Below, one piece after another: positions 1 to 8,445 of a DNA stretch of 64,000 nucleotides. Source of the DNA: Arthrobacter dokdonellae (GTDB lineage: Bacteria; Actinomycetota; Actinomycetes; Actinomycetales; Micrococcaceae). The stretch is taken from NCBI RefSeq assembly GCF_003268655.1, contig NZ_CP029642.1:186001-250000 (forward strand), read 5' to 3'. Within the stretch, counting starts at the first letter, position 1. Every line of letters starts with the position of its first letter. The notes under the pieces were generated by a model that worked only from the letters and a program-made list of their open reading frames with translations, was not told where the DNA came from and made no database searches. The translations under genes were made by a program, and so were the position numbers.

Positions 1-651
1 CAGCTGGATGCCGCAACCAGTGCCCAGGTCCAGGGCACGGCCCACCACACGGCGGATGGTGCCCTGCGCCAGGGTGAGCGACGCCTGGCCGATGCCCAGC
101 ACGTGGTCCCTGCGCAGCACGCCCGGCCGCTGGTGCGCGCCAAGATCGCTGGCCACCCAGAGATTGGTGTCGGGGCCGCCCGGGGTCTCCGCCGCCCAGC
201 CGTATGGGCGCAGGTCGACGGCGGCGCGCAGCAGGACCGGGGCGGCCGGCGCCTCCGGGGCGGCGTCCGGGGCGGCCGGTGCCTCCGGGGCCTCCGGGGC
301 GGCGGCCGGGCCGGCGCCGCCGTGGGCGCGTTCCGCGGCCTCCACCAGGCCGAGCGCCGTGAGCACGTCCGGGCCGGTTCCGGGCAGCGCGTCGGCGAGC
401 GCGGAGGCGGTGACGGTCTCGGCGAGCAGCCACAGCCGGACCACGGTGGCCAGCGGTTCGTCGCGCCCCTTCAGCGCAAGCAGCGCCGGCACCACCTGGT
501 CCCGGCCCAGCGCCTGGTGGGCTTCCTCGCCGAGGAGCGCCGTCACGCCGTCGACCGTATAGTCCACGGCGGCGAGGTCCGCCGCGAGCGCCGCCAGCAG
601 GACAGGGTTGTCGCTGCGCGGGGCGTCCGGAACGGTGGCGAAGTCGGTCAT
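1..651 (-). CDS. SAM-dependent methyltransferase, N-terminal part (cut by window edge)
   Basis: The frame reads from an ATG at 651 to the window edge, giving 217 codons without a stop. The last residues, DLGTGCGIQL, are the glycine-rich motif I of class I SAM-dependent methyltransferases, so the catalytic domain continues outside the window. Ahead of it is a helical N-terminal domain of about 100 residues, as in actinobacterial proteins that carry an accessory domain before a HemK-like methyltransferase fold. Residues of about 110-140 form an Ala/Pro/Glu-rich stretch encoded by imperfect GC-rich tandem repeats (about 235-315), probably a length-variable linker. The substrate (protein, RNA or small molecule) cannot be told from this part. 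Confidence 0.8.
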   Translation of the reverse strand, partial: MTDFATVPDAPRSDNPVLLAALAADLAAVDYTVDGVTALLGEEAHQALGRDQVVPALLALKGRDEPLATVVRLWLLAETVTASALADALPGTGPDVLTALGLVEAAERAHGGAGPAAAPEAPEAPAAPDAAPEAPAAPVLLRAAVDLRPYGWAAETPGGPDTNLWVASDLGAHQRPGVLRRDHVLGIGQASLTLAQGTIRRVVGRALDLGTGCGIQL

Positions 652-996
652 GCCTCCAGCCTAACGAGTTCAATACTTTTGCCGCCCAAAACCGTCGGCC
701 CACGGGCTCGATGGCCCCGGCAGCACGATGATCGACCTTCACGTTGGAGGGGGCAAACCGGCTGCGCAACCGGGTTTACCTCGCACTGCACGACGGGCCG
801 CAACGGGAACTGATTGCGGTGTGACCCGGCAACGTCCCGCAACCCCATGATCTATGTTGCAGCTCTTGGACCGACGGAACGGACCGAACGGACGTTTTTT
901 TCATGGATTTTGTCCTGGATTTTGTCCAAGAGCTGCAACATGGATTTCTTACGGGCCGCCCCGGGGAGAGGGACGAGCTCCGGGAGGGCGTGGGGG
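652..996. other. Intergenic stretch, 345 bp, with one dyad element
   Basis: No credible gene was found here; the frames that cross it are short and resemble no family. It holds the dyad at 854-941. The rest lies between the 3' end of trhO and the start of the methyltransferase gene, so the methyltransferase promoter should be here, but no convincing -35/-10 pair was recognised. Confidence 0.6.
854..941. repeat. Dyad element, 18-bp perfect arms (TGTTGCAG-TTGGAC family)
   Basis: The left arm (854-871) and right arm (924-941) are perfect 18-bp inverted copies around a 52-nt spacer that contains a run of T at about 895-901. The arms follow the pattern TGTTGCAG-N3-TTGGAC, and the spacer begins CGA. 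The element interrupted by the insertion sequence near 18361 has the same arm pattern and the same first spacer bases. It lies just downstream of trhO, so it may form a hairpin in the trhO 3' end. It could be a terminator or a small non-autonomous repeat. Confidence 0.75.
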
Positions 997-1890
997 CTAA
1001 GCCGTGCAACCCTGCGGGCACTGCAGGGTTGCCGGTTCGCTGGCGCAGTCGGCGCAGTACAGGTTCAGGTAGCGGCAGCTTGGATTGGAGCAGTTTTCGA
1101 ACTTGTTGCTCGGGCTGCTGCAGCGGATGCAGTGTCCGATTTCCTTGGCCTCCTCGCTGAATTCCATGTGCATGCGCTTGTCAAATACATAGAGGGAGCC
1201 TTCCCACAGGCCCTTGTCCTTGAAGGTTTCCCCATAGCGGACAATGCCGCCGTCCATTTGGTAGACCTCCTTGAAGCCGCGATTGACCATGAGGGAGCTG
1301 AGTACTTCGCAGCGGACGCCGCCCGTGCAGTAGGTAACCACCGGCTTGTCCTTGAGGTCGTCATATTTGCCGGAATCGAGTTCGGCGATGAAGTCGTGGG
1401 TGGTGGCGACGTCGGGGACGACGGCATTCCGGAATTTACCGATCTGGGCCTCGAAGGCGTTGCGGCCGTCGAAGAACACCACTTCCTCGCCGCTGGATTC
1501 CTTGGCGGCGACCAGTTCGTGAAGTTCCTCCGGCTTGAGATGCGTGCCGCCGCCGACCACGCCGTTTTCATCCACCTTCAGTTCGCCCGGGGCGCCGAAG
1601 CTGACAATTTCCTCGCGGGCCTTCACGCTCAGACGGGGGAAGTCTTCGCCGGTGCCGTCGGACCACTTGACGTCGACGTTTTTGAATCCGGCGTATTCGC
1701 GCGTGGTTTTCAAGTATTGTTTGAGGTCCCTGATGTCCCCGCCCACCGTGGCGTTGATGCCGTCCTTGGAGATCAGGATCCGGCCCTTGAGCCCGAGTTT
1801 TTCGCACACGGCCCGCTGCCAGAGCCGCACCGCCTCCGGATCTGGGACCTCGGTAAAGCCGTAAAAGAGCACAATTTTGTTTAACGCCAC
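997..1890 (-). CDS. trhO: tRNA uridine(34) hydroxylase (rhodanese-family TrhO/YceA)
   Basis: TrhO proteins are cytosolic enzymes that hydroxylate uridine 34 of tRNA on the way to 5-methoxyuridine-type wobble modifications. The 297-residue product has the family layout: an N-terminal acylphosphatase-like domain (about 1-95), then a rhodanese domain whose active-site loop CTGGVRC starts at Cys188. A Cys-rich tail (about 255-297, several CxxC pairs) follows. The GTG at 1890 is the start that fits the family N-terminus ([11 protein letters not shown]). The open frame continues upstream to 3264, but that part is antisense to the acetyltransferase and helicase genes and does not look like protein. 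No strong ribosome-binding site is visible. The gene is monocistronic and followed by the dyad at 854-941. Confidence 0.93.
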   Translation of the reverse strand: MALNKIVLFYGFTEVPDPEAVRLWQRAVCEKLGLKGRILISKDGINATVGGDIRDLKQYLKTTREYAGFKNVDVKWSDGTGEDFPRLSVKAREEIVSFGAPGELKVDENGVVGGGTHLKPEELHELVAAKESSGEEVVFFDGRNAFEAQIGKFRNAVVPDVATTHDFIAELDSGKYDDLKDKPVVTYCTGGVRCEVLSSLMVNRGFKEVYQMDGGIVRYGETFKDKGLWEGSLYVFDKRMHMEFSEEAKEIGHCIRCSSPSNKFENCSNPSCRYLNLYCADCASEPATLQCPQGCTA

Positions 1891-1965
1891 ACGCTTAATC
1901 GTACGGCGTGGAGCCAAACATGGCGCGGCGTGGCCTGTTGGGCGGCCACACCATAGGCTGGTGGC

Positions 1966-2682
1966 ATGACATCTGGTTCCACGGAACTTGCGGCACTGTT
2001 GGATGCCTGGTTTGCCGGGTGGACGGCGCTCCGCAGCTACCGGACCTCCTTCAACACCGGCTATCACTCCGCCCTGCGCTTGGACCGCAGCGGCGATTGG
2101 GAATATTTCATCAGCGACCCTGCGCCGGCGGATTTTGCCGTGCTGGCCGCCAAAGTGGCAGAGGACGACAACCGGGCCATGTGTGTCCTGGGCCCGGACA
2201 TCCACCGCTACGTCCGTCAGGCACACGCCGCGGGGCTCGGAATGCTTTCCGCGTCGGAACAGATGATGGCCGTCAGGATGGAGACCCAGGACAACCAGGA
2301 CCCGTTTCTTGGCGACCCCGACCTCACCCTCCAGGTCGACCGGATGGGCGGACGACGCGCGGCGTCCACCTGCCAGGCGCGTTTTTCCGGCACGATCGCC
2401 CGCGGCCGGCTCGTGCTGGCCAGCGGAAAGGTGGCCATCTATGGCGACTACGCCGTCTTCGACCAGATTGAGACCCACGCCGCCCACCGCCGCCAGGGCT
2501 ACGGGCGGCTGCTGATGCAGTCGCTTGCGGCGCGCGCCAAGGAGTACCCCGTCACCACCGGCCTGCTGCTGGCCAGCACCGACGGGCAGCGGCTTTACAC
2601 CAAGATGGGCTGGAGCAGCGTCAGTGCCGTGACCGTGCTGGTGCCGCGGGCCCGGCTCGAACAGGACATGGCACGGGCGTAG
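1966..2682 (+). CDS. GNAT-family N-acetyltransferase
   Basis: This 238-residue protein should transfer an acyl group from acyl-CoA to an unknown acceptor. The C-terminal half carries the GNAT fold: a beta-strand with [14 protein letters not shown], then the acetyl-CoA pyrophosphate-binding loop RRQGYG and helix [10 protein letters not shown] at about 175-192. A final strand pair has [10 protein letters not shown], the usual late GNAT motif. The N-terminal half (about 1-110) is less typical and may define the substrate. The start lies about 75 bp from the divergent trhO start, so the two genes share a control region. The family has many specificities, so no substrate is proposed. Confidence 0.85.
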   Translation: MTSGSTELAALLDAWFAGWTALRSYRTSFNTGYHSALRLDRSGDWEYFISDPAPADFAVLAAKVAEDDNRAMCVLGPDIHRYVRQAHAAGLGMLSASEQMMAVRMETQDNQDPFLGDPDLTLQVDRMGGRRAASTCQARFSGTIARGRLVLASGKVAIYGDYAVFDQIETHAAHRRQGYGRLLMQSLAARAKEYPVTTGLLLASTDGQRLYTKMGWSSVSAVTVLVPRARLEQDMARA

Positions 2683-2762
2683 CCCGCGCTGGCGCATCCG
2701 GGCAGGGCGGGGCTGCTTCCCCGCGGCGGAGCCGCGCTGCCGGGCGGTGGCACAATGATGGG

Positions 2763-5090
2763 GTGCCTGCCAACGACTCCATGATCCCGCTCCTGGGCGG
2801 GGGTGAACGCCCCGCCCAGCTCCAGCATGTCCGCCACATTCCGGCGCGGCAGGCCGTTTGCGTCCCTTGGCCCCAGTGGGTGCATCCGGACATTGTGCGG
2901 GCTTATGCGGGTCTTGGCGTGGATTCCCCGTGGCTGCACCAGGCCGCCGGTGCGCAGGCCGCCCACAACGGCGAGCACGTGGTGGTGGCGACCGGCACCG
3001 CCTCGGGCAAGTCGCTGGCGTACCAGCTGCCCGCGGTGGACGCTGTCCACCGCGCAGAGCTGCACGTCCTGGAGAACCCGGGCAGGCTGGAGCACGACGG
3101 CGCCGTGGCCCTGTATCTCTCCCCCACCAAGGCGCTGGCCGCCGACCAGCTCGCGTCGTTGGCCTCGCTCCACCTGCCAACCCTTCGACCGGCAACCTAC
3201 GACGGCGACACGGCGCCCGCCGACCGCCGCTGGATCCGCGACCACGCCAACTTTGTCCTGGCAAACCCGGACATGCTGCATTTCGGCGTGCTGCCCAACC
3301 ACACGTGGTGGGCCAGGTTCTTCCGGCGCCTGAAATACGTGGTGATCGACGAAGCCCACAGCTACCGCGGCGTTTTTGGATCGCACGTGGCGGTGCTGAT
3401 GCGCAGGCTGCGGCGCATCTGCGCCCACTACGGCGCGGACCCCATCTTCATTGGCGCGTCCGCAACGTCCTCGGATCCGGGCGTCTCGTTTTCGCGACTG
3501 ATCGGCGCACCCGTCACCACCATCACCGAGGACTCCTCCCCGCACGGCGCCACGACCGTCGCGTTCTGGGAACCCGAGCTCACCGAGTTCAAGGGCGAGA
3601 ACGGCGCCAAGACCCGGCGCACCGCCATCGCTGAGACCTCCGACCTGCTCGCAAACCTGGTCTCGTCCCGGGTCCGCACCATCGCTTTCATCAAGTCCCG
3701 GCGCGGCGCCGAGACCATCGCCAGCGTGACACGGCGCCTGCTGGACGACGTGGACCCCAGCCTGCCCGGACGTGTCGCCGCCTACCGTTCCGGCTACCTT
3801 CCCGAGGAACGGCGGGCCCTGGAAAGGGCGCTGCGGTCAGGGGAGCTGCTGGGCGTCTCCAGCACCTCTGCCCTGGAACTGGGGATTGACATCTCCGGCC
3901 TCGATGCGGTGCTGGTGGCGGGCTGGCCTGGGACGCGTGCGTCCCTGTTCCAGCAGATTGGCCGGGCGGGCCGGGCCGGCCAGGACGCGCTCGCCGCCTT
4001 TGTGGCCAGTGACGACCCGCTGGACACGTACCTGGTGCACCATCCCGAGGCCATCTTTGATGTCCCGGTGGAGGCCACGGTTTTCGACCCCTCCAACCCA
4101 TACGTGCTGGGTCCGCACTTGTGTGCGGCGGCGGCCGAGCTGCCCCTCACCCACGCAGACCTGCCGATGTTTCCGGACAACACAGCGACGCTGTTGGACC
4201 AGCTGGTTGCCGACGGCTACCTGCGCAGGCGCCCGGCCGGCTGGTTCTGGACCCATCCGCAGAGCGCCGCGGCCATGGTCAACCTCCGGGCCGACGGCGG
4301 CGGACCCATCAACATCATCGACGCCGACACTGGCGCACTCCTGGGCACCATGGACTCACCCCAGTCCCACTACCAGGCCCATCAGGGTGCCGTCTACGTG
4401 CACCAGGGTGAGCCCTACGTTGTGCTGGAACTCAACGAACAGGACCATTGCGCCCTGGTCCGCCGAGGCAACCCCGACTATTACACGACAGCCCGGGACG
4501 TCACCCAGATTGCCGTTCTGGAATCGGAGCGGCACGAGGTGTGGGGGCCGGTGGAGATGCATTTTGGCGAGGTGCAGGTGACCACCCAGGTGGTGTCATT
4601 CCAGCGCAAGGCCTTCATCTCCAATGAGGTCTTGGGTGAGGAACCGCTCGAACTCGGCGCGAGGGACCTGTTCACCAAGGCAGTGTGGTTCACCATGGAC
4701 AACCGCACGCTCCTGGACGGAGGCCTGGTGGAGCCCCAGTTTCCTGGCGCCCTCCACGCCGCCGAGCACGCGGCCATCGGTCTCCTTCCCCTGGTGGCAT
4801 CGAGTGACCGGTGGGATGTGGGCGGCGTATCCACCGCCCTCCACGCCGACACCGGCCAACCCACGATCTTTGTCTACGACGGCCACGCAGGCGGGGCAGG
4901 CTTCGCCGAACGCGGTTTTGCCATGGCCCGCGTGTGGCTGGCAGCCACCCGGGACGCGATCAGCTCCTGCGAATGCGATTCCGGCTGCCCGTCCTGCGTG
5001 CAGTCACCCAAATGCGGCAACAAGAACAACCCGCTCGACAAGGCCGGCGCCGTCTCACTCATTAACGTCCTGCTCAAGCACGCCGGCTGA
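2763..5090 (+). CDS. DEAD/DEAH-box helicase with C-terminal DUF1998 zinc domain (MrfA/YprA-like)
   Basis: This superfamily 2 helicase has 775 residues from the GTG at 2763; an in-frame ATG at 2781 is the alternative start. Motif I (ATGTASGKS) lies near residue 76, motif II DEAH near 195 ([11 protein letters not shown]) and motif III near 228 (GASATS). Motif [13 protein letters not shown], closes the second RecA-like domain. The C-terminal region is DUF1998-like, with a Cys cluster ([10 protein letters not shown], then C) that probably binds zinc. Relatives such as Bacillus MrfA repair mitomycin-type DNA damage. In actinobacteria this helicase (TIGR03817 type) lies beside the tad genes, as here, in a convergent arrangement with 3 bp between stops. 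Why helicase and pilus genes stay linked is unknown. Confidence 0.92.
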   Translation: MPANDSMIPLLGGGERPAQLQHVRHIPARQAVCVPWPQWVHPDIVRAYAGLGVDSPWLHQAAGAQAAHNGEHVVVATGTASGKSLAYQLPAVDAVHRAELHVLENPGRLEHDGAVALYLSPTKALAADQLASLASLHLPTLRPATYDGDTAPADRRWIRDHANFVLANPDMLHFGVLPNHTWWARFFRRLKYVVIDEAHSYRGVFGSHVAVLMRRLRRICAHYGADPIFIGASATSSDPGVSFSRLIGAPVTTITEDSSPHGATTVAFWEPELTEFKGENGAKTRRTAIAETSDLLANLVSSRVRTIAFIKSRRGAETIASVTRRLLDDVDPSLPGRVAAYRSGYLPEERRALERALRSGELLGVSSTSALELGIDISGLDAVLVAGWPGTRASLFQQIGRAGRAGQDALAAFVASDDPLDTYLVHHPEAIFDVPVEATVFDPSNPYVLGPHLCAAAAELPLTHADLPMFPDNTATLLDQLVADGYLRRRPAGWFWTHPQSAAAMVNLRADGGGPINIIDADTGALLGTMDSPQSHYQAHQGAVYVHQGEPYVVLELNEQDHCALVRRGNPDYYTTARDVTQIAVLESERHEVWGPVEMHFGEVQVTTQVVSFQRKAFISNEVLGEEPLELGARDLFTKAVWFTMDNRTLLDGGLVEPQFPGALHAAEHAAIGLLPLVASSDRWDVGGVSTALHADTGQPTIFVYDGHAGGAGFAERGFAMARVWLAATRDAISSCECDSGCPSCVQSPKCGNKNNPLDKAGAVSLINVLLKHAG

Positions 5091-5093
5091 CTT

Positions 5094-5504
5094 TCAGGGA
5101 ACAGACGGGGGCCCTGCCCTGGCCAAGCCGCGGGCCGGCCAGGGCAGTGTGGTCCGCACCGACACTTCGACCTGGACGGTGTCCGCCCACGGGCCGAGGA
5201 CCCGGCACGACGTCAGTGCGGCGCCGTGCCGGGAGGCCAGGTCCGCCGCGACCTGGCATGGATCGCCGGCGGCCAGGCCGCGGGCGGCGTCGGCTGCGGC
5301 GAGCGCAGCAAGGTCCGCCGCCGTTGCAGCCTTCGATGCTGCTGCCCCCGCCTGCGCCAGCCCCAGTACCCCCGCCAGCAGCAACAGCAGGACCACGGAC
5401 AGTCCGGCCGCCACCACCGTCCCGGCGCCGCGCTCCCGGTCTCGGACCACCAAGGTTGCCCCGGCCCTCCTGCCGCGCTCGGGCCCGGCGTTACGTCCGG
5501 CCAT
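5094..5504 (-). CDS. TadE-like secreted/pilus-associated protein (Rv3654c type, helicase/secretion neighbourhood)
   Basis: This is a small membrane-anchored protein of 136 residues from the ATG at 5504. In-frame starts at 5516 (ATG) and 5543 (GTG) are possible; 5504 gives the smallest overlap with the upstream tadE-type gene, which ends at 5491. A positively charged N-terminus (about 1-27) is followed by one long transmembrane segment rich in Leu/Val/Ala (about 28-52). The exported part has a Cys pair, DPC and TSC. The segment after RERG resembles the pilin-like TadE leader but has no Glu at position +5, so it may not be processed like a true pilin. It is the last gene of the tad operon. Confidence 0.82.
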   Translation of the reverse strand: MAGRNAGPERGRRAGATLVVRDRERGAGTVVAAGLSVVLLLLLAGVLGLAQAGAAASKAATAADLAALAAADAARGLAAGDPCQVAADLASRHGAALTSCRVLGPWADTVQVEVSVRTTLPWPARGLARAGPPSVP

Positions 5505-6276
5505 GGTCGTTCCCATCCGGGCGAGTGCCAGCCACGGGCGCACCGCGAATGGAACATGCCCGCGCCCGCATCACATCCGGCGCACCGCGAATAGAATATT
5601 TCCCGGTCTGCACCAACTCGAGCGCACTGCCGGCCGGCGCCCGGGCCCACCGCCACAGCGCGGTCTTGCGCGGCGGCTGTTCCCCCTCCCCTGCTGGCAC
5701 CTCCGGCTGGGCCAGGTCGGGGAAGGCAAAAATCCGCCCCGTGAGGCGGCGGGCGGGGATCCGCGGCAGGACCGGTCCGGGCCGTTCCCGGCCCCCGACG
5801 GCCTGGTCCAACCCGAAGCTTTCCATGCGTGCGGTGGCCTTGGCGCTTTGCTGCCAGGGCATCATGACGGCCAGCGGGCCTGACAGCCCGCCCGTGACCG
5901 TGACGGTGGCGTAGCCCGCGGTCAGATCAACGGAGACCGCGCTCCCGCCGCCCGCAAGGTTTCTGGCAATGTCCGCCGACGTGGCAGTCGATTCGCCCCT
6001 TGCCAGAGCCCGGGCGCCTGCCCGGGCACCTTCCTCGAGCCGCAGCTGCAACAGGCCCGCGCCGGCACCGAGCAGCAGAAGCGCCAACAACGCAGTGAGT
6101 GCCGGCAGGACAACCGCAAATTCGGCCGTGACGGACCCCCGGTCTGCGCGGCTGGCAAGCAGTGGCTCAGCTCCGTCCCGGCCGGCACATGCGTGCTCCG
6201 CGTCTTGAGGTGAAGGGTTGTCCGGGTCCGGAACGCCGTGCCCCGGATTGTCCCGTCGAGTCCACCGCTGCCGCAT
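5491..6276 (-). CDS. TadE-family pseudopilin with unusual long C-terminal extension
   Basis: TadE proteins are minor pilins or assembly factors of Flp/Tad pili. The ATG at 6276 has a strong AGGAGG eight bases upstream. Residues 45-55 (ADRGSVTAEFA) form a prepilin-like cleavage motif with Glu and Phe at +5/+6, followed by one transmembrane helix (about 54-75). The recognisable domain ends near residue 154. A further 107 residues, rich in Arg, Pro and Gly, do not resemble TadE. Within them the hexapeptide SIRGAP occurs twice with a 14-residue period, encoded by a 42-bp-period DNA repeat at 5537-5592. The extension may come from intergenic repeat DNA joined to the frame. The gene overlaps the start of the next one. 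Confidence 0.85.
   Translation of the reverse strand: MRQRWTRRDNPGHGVPDPDNPSPQDAEHACAGRDGAEPLLASRADRGSVTAEFAVVLPALTALLALLLLGAGAGLLQLRLEEGARAGARALARGESTATSADIARNLAGGGSAVSVDLTAGYATVTVTGGLSGPLAVMMPWQQSAKATARMESFGLDQAVGGRERPGPVLPRIPARRLTGRIFAFPDLAQPEVPAGEGEQPPRKTALWRWARAPAGSALELVQTGKYSIRGAPDVMRARACSIRGAPVAGTRPDGNDHGRT
5537..5592. repeat. 42-bp-period direct repeat inside the tadE-type gene
   Basis: The 14-mer GGCGCACCGCGAAT occurs at 5537-5550 and again at 5579-5592; each is followed by a similar GAA/AAT sequence. The period of 42 bp is a multiple of three, so the repeat reads in frame as SIRGAP twice on the minus strand. Confidence 0.7.
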
Positions 6277-6337
6277 CGTTGCCGCCTCCTGTTCCCTGCT
6301 GCCTGTTCGCAGCTGCGTTGCCGCCTGAATGGGTGGA

Positions 6338-6646
6338 TCAGAAGCTCAGGGCGGTGCGGATGATGTTGAGCAGGAATCCGCGGACCTCGTCACTCTTGAG
6401 GATGACCACCAGCAGGCCCGCAAACCCCACGGCGGCCAGCGTGGCTATGGCGTATTCGGCGGTGGCCATCCCGGCCTCCGCGCCCAGCCGCCGCAACGGA
6501 GACAGGCGGCCCAACCGATGCACCCGTGGATTGCTGGCGAACGGACGCATGGTGCTGGCCCCCGGGAAGATCTCCCGTACGTTGCCGGCTTCGGGTGCGG
6601 ATGCGCTGGGGACGGCCGCTGCCGTGTGAAAGTCGGTGCTGAACAT
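6338..6646 (-). CDS. DUF4244 protein, Flp-type pilin candidate
   Basis: This 102-residue protein is the likely structural subunit of the Tad pilus. The ATG at 6646 is preferred because GAGGAGT lies eight bases upstream; a longer frame to 6745 lacks this support. After a 58-residue hydrophilic leader, the sequence G-MATAEYAIATLAAVGFAG fits the Flp prepilin rule: Gly, cleavage, then Glu and Tyr at +5 and +6, leading into a hydrophobic helix. The mature part would be about 43 residues, typical of Flp pilins, but the leader is longer than usual. No prepilin peptidase gene lies in the window. Confidence 0.85.
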   Translation of the reverse strand: MFSTDFHTAAAVPSASAPEAGNVREIFPGASTMRPFASNPRVHRLGRLSPLRRLGAEAGMATAEYAIATLAAVGFAGLLVVILKSDEVRGFLLNIIRTALSF

Positions 6647-6850
6647 CGTGACTCCTCGTTGTGTCCTGACTGGGTGGACGCGATGGTTGCCGGCGTCCGC
6701 CGGGCCGCGGGGCGGCACCTGCTGTCCACTTTTCCGTGCGCTCACGGAACGTGAAAGGCCCTTGCCCCCGATCGTGGATCTACGCCGCCGCAGGGTCCCC
6801 TGTGGAGGGAGAAACCGGAGAATTGCATGGTCGGTCGCTCGGTTTGGCTG

Positions 6851-7456
6851 CTAAAACGCAGGGATCATGGCGACCACGACGGGCACAATGCCAAGGCAGA
6901 TGAAGGCGGGCAGGGAGCACAGGCCCAACGGCACCACGAGCTTGACACCGAGCGCGGCAGCACGCTTTTCGGCGTCCCGCTGAGTCTGCCGCCGTCGTTG
7001 CGCGGCCTCGGCGTAGAGCAGCGGCGCGGCCGGCGCTCCCGTCAGCGCCGCAAAGCTCAGGGCAGCGTGTAGTTGTTCCACCTCGCCTTGATCGCGCACT
7101 CCCTTCCAGGAGTGTTCCCAGGAAGCGCCGATCTGCAATCCTGCCACGACTTGGGACAGGCCCGCCTGGATCCGCGCCGTGGACACCCCCGCCACGAGCT
7201 CCAACGCCCATGGAATGGCCAGCCCGGCATCCAGGGCGGCGCCGAGGAATTCCAACAGGAGAGGCACGTCGGCGATCCCGGCGTCCGCCTCATTGCGCCC
7301 GTTCCACGGTTTCCCCGGGTTTGAAGGTTCTGTGCGCCGGCGAACTCCCGCTGCCCCAGCTCCTGGGGAGCGGCCGGCCCAGCGACTCGACGCGTCGAAG
7401 CCGATCAGGCATCCCGCCGCAAGGGCCATGAGGGTAAATACTCCGAGCACGGCCAT
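6851..7456 (-). CDS. tadC: TadC-like type II secretion F-domain membrane protein
   Basis: This inner-membrane platform protein of the Tad machine should work with TadB. It has 201 residues from the ATG at 7456, which overlaps the tadB stop as TAATG, so translation is probably coupled. One hydrophobic segment lies at the N-terminus (MAVLGVFTLMALAAG), followed by the cytosolic F domain (VPLLLEFLGAALDAGL through SWEHSWKGV). A C-terminal pair of transmembrane stretches ends in PVVVAMIPAF. The open frame extends to 7648, but upstream residues read as shadow sequence over tadB. About 200 bp separate it from the pilin gene downstream. Confidence 0.86.
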   Translation of the reverse strand: MAVLGVFTLMALAAGCLIGFDASSRWAGRSPGAGAAGVRRRTEPSNPGKPWNGRNEADAGIADVPLLLEFLGAALDAGLAIPWALELVAGVSTARIQAGLSQVVAGLQIGASWEHSWKGVRDQGEVEQLHAALSFAALTGAPAAPLLYAEAAQRRRQTQRDAEKRAAALGVKLVVPLGLCSLPAFICLGIVPVVVAMIPAF

Positions 7457-8445
7457 TAGTGTTCCCTGCCTGGAACGGGCCTGGCTGCAGATCCAGGTAC
7501 GGCCGCCGCTTCCCGCCGGAGTCGCCCGAAGCCAGCGGCAGGTCCGGCCCGTGCGCGCTGCCGGGACGGCGTCCGTGCGGCAGCGGCAATCAGGGCGTAC
7601 GACCACCACCGCCCGCAAATCACCAGCACCAGTCCGGCGCCGAGACACGCCCAGCCGAGAGGACCGCCCAACAGGACACCCAGGGGATCAACCCCCATGG
7701 CCATGCCGAGACCAAGCCCAATGAAGGGCAGCCACGTCAACAAGCGGACCGTGGACCGCGGGCCGGCAAGGGCGGTTTCCCGAAGTTCGGCCGTGTCCTC
7801 CTCCACTTCCAAGCGGTCGGCCAGCCGGGACAAAACGGCTGCCATGGGTGCTCCGCTGGCCTCGCAAATCTCGAAGCAGGCGGCCACGTCCAGCCAAACC
7901 GTCCGTTGCCCGGGAGAAAGGCCGGCCGATTTCCGGTGTGGTCCTGTGCCGGGAGGCGTGGCCGTGCCGTGCCGCGCGGCAGACCTCAGGGCGTCCGCTG
8001 TCGGCAGGCCCAAGGCACTGGCCCGCTCCACGGCCCGGACCAGGGCTACGGCCTGCTGGCACTGAGGCTGCGGCGTCCGTTGACCCGCCGGCCCCGCCCT
8101 GCGTGCCGAACCGCGGGCAGGCCAGCGCCCAGGGCCGTCACCGCGGACGCGGTGGCCGCCCACCGGCTGCTCCGAAACAAGCACCTCTGCGAGCGCAGCC
8201 CACAGCACCGGCCCGTTACGTCCGGAGGCAAGAAGGGCGGAAAGCTGACGCACCAGCCGCGGCATCGAAGCCTCCGGACCTCGGCGGCGGACCCGCCACG
8301 GCCGGCCAAACGTCGCCGCGCGGTTCAAGGCATCTTCGGGGCGGGACGCCCCGCGGCCCTCAGCGGGACGGGGCCAGGTCCGCCGTCGGACGGAGTAAAG
8401 CAGGCAGGCAAGCGCGGTCAGCGCAAACACCATTACGGCAGCCAC
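7456..8445 (-). CDS. tadB: TadB-like type II secretion F-domain membrane protein
   Basis: This is the second platform protein of the Tad pilus. It is 329 residues long from the GTG at 8445, which has AGGGAG a few bases upstream. An ATG at 8433 overlapping the tadA stop (TAATG) is an equally plausible coupled start. It has an N-terminal transmembrane segment (VFALTALACLLYSV) and a long basic cytosolic stretch. The F domain includes VAACFEICEASGAPMAAVLSRL, the typical motif around the first conserved helix pair. A hydrophobic region (LLTWLPFIGLGLGMAMG and following) lies near residue 240. The tail is Arg/Ala-rich. Confidence 0.87.
   Translation of the reverse strand: MAAVMVFALTALACLLYSVRRRTWPRPAEGRGASRPEDALNRAATFGRPWRVRRRGPEASMPRLVRQLSALLASGRNGPVLWAALAEVLVSEQPVGGHRVRGDGPGRWPARGSARRAGPAGQRTPQPQCQQAVALVRAVERASALGLPTADALRSAARHGTATPPGTGPHRKSAGLSPGQRTVWLDVAACFEICEASGAPMAAVLSRLADRLEVEEDTAELRETALAGPRSTVRLLTWLPFIGLGLGMAMGVDPLGVLLGGPLGWACLGAGLVLVICGRWWSYALIAAAARTPSRQRARAGPAAGFGRLRREAAAVPGSAARPVPGREH

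Noticed and set aside
1891..3264. Extension of trhO upstream to 3264
   Set aside because: This part is antisense to the acetyltransferase and helicase genes and has Arg/Pro/Gly shadow composition; TrhO proteins end at about 300 residues.
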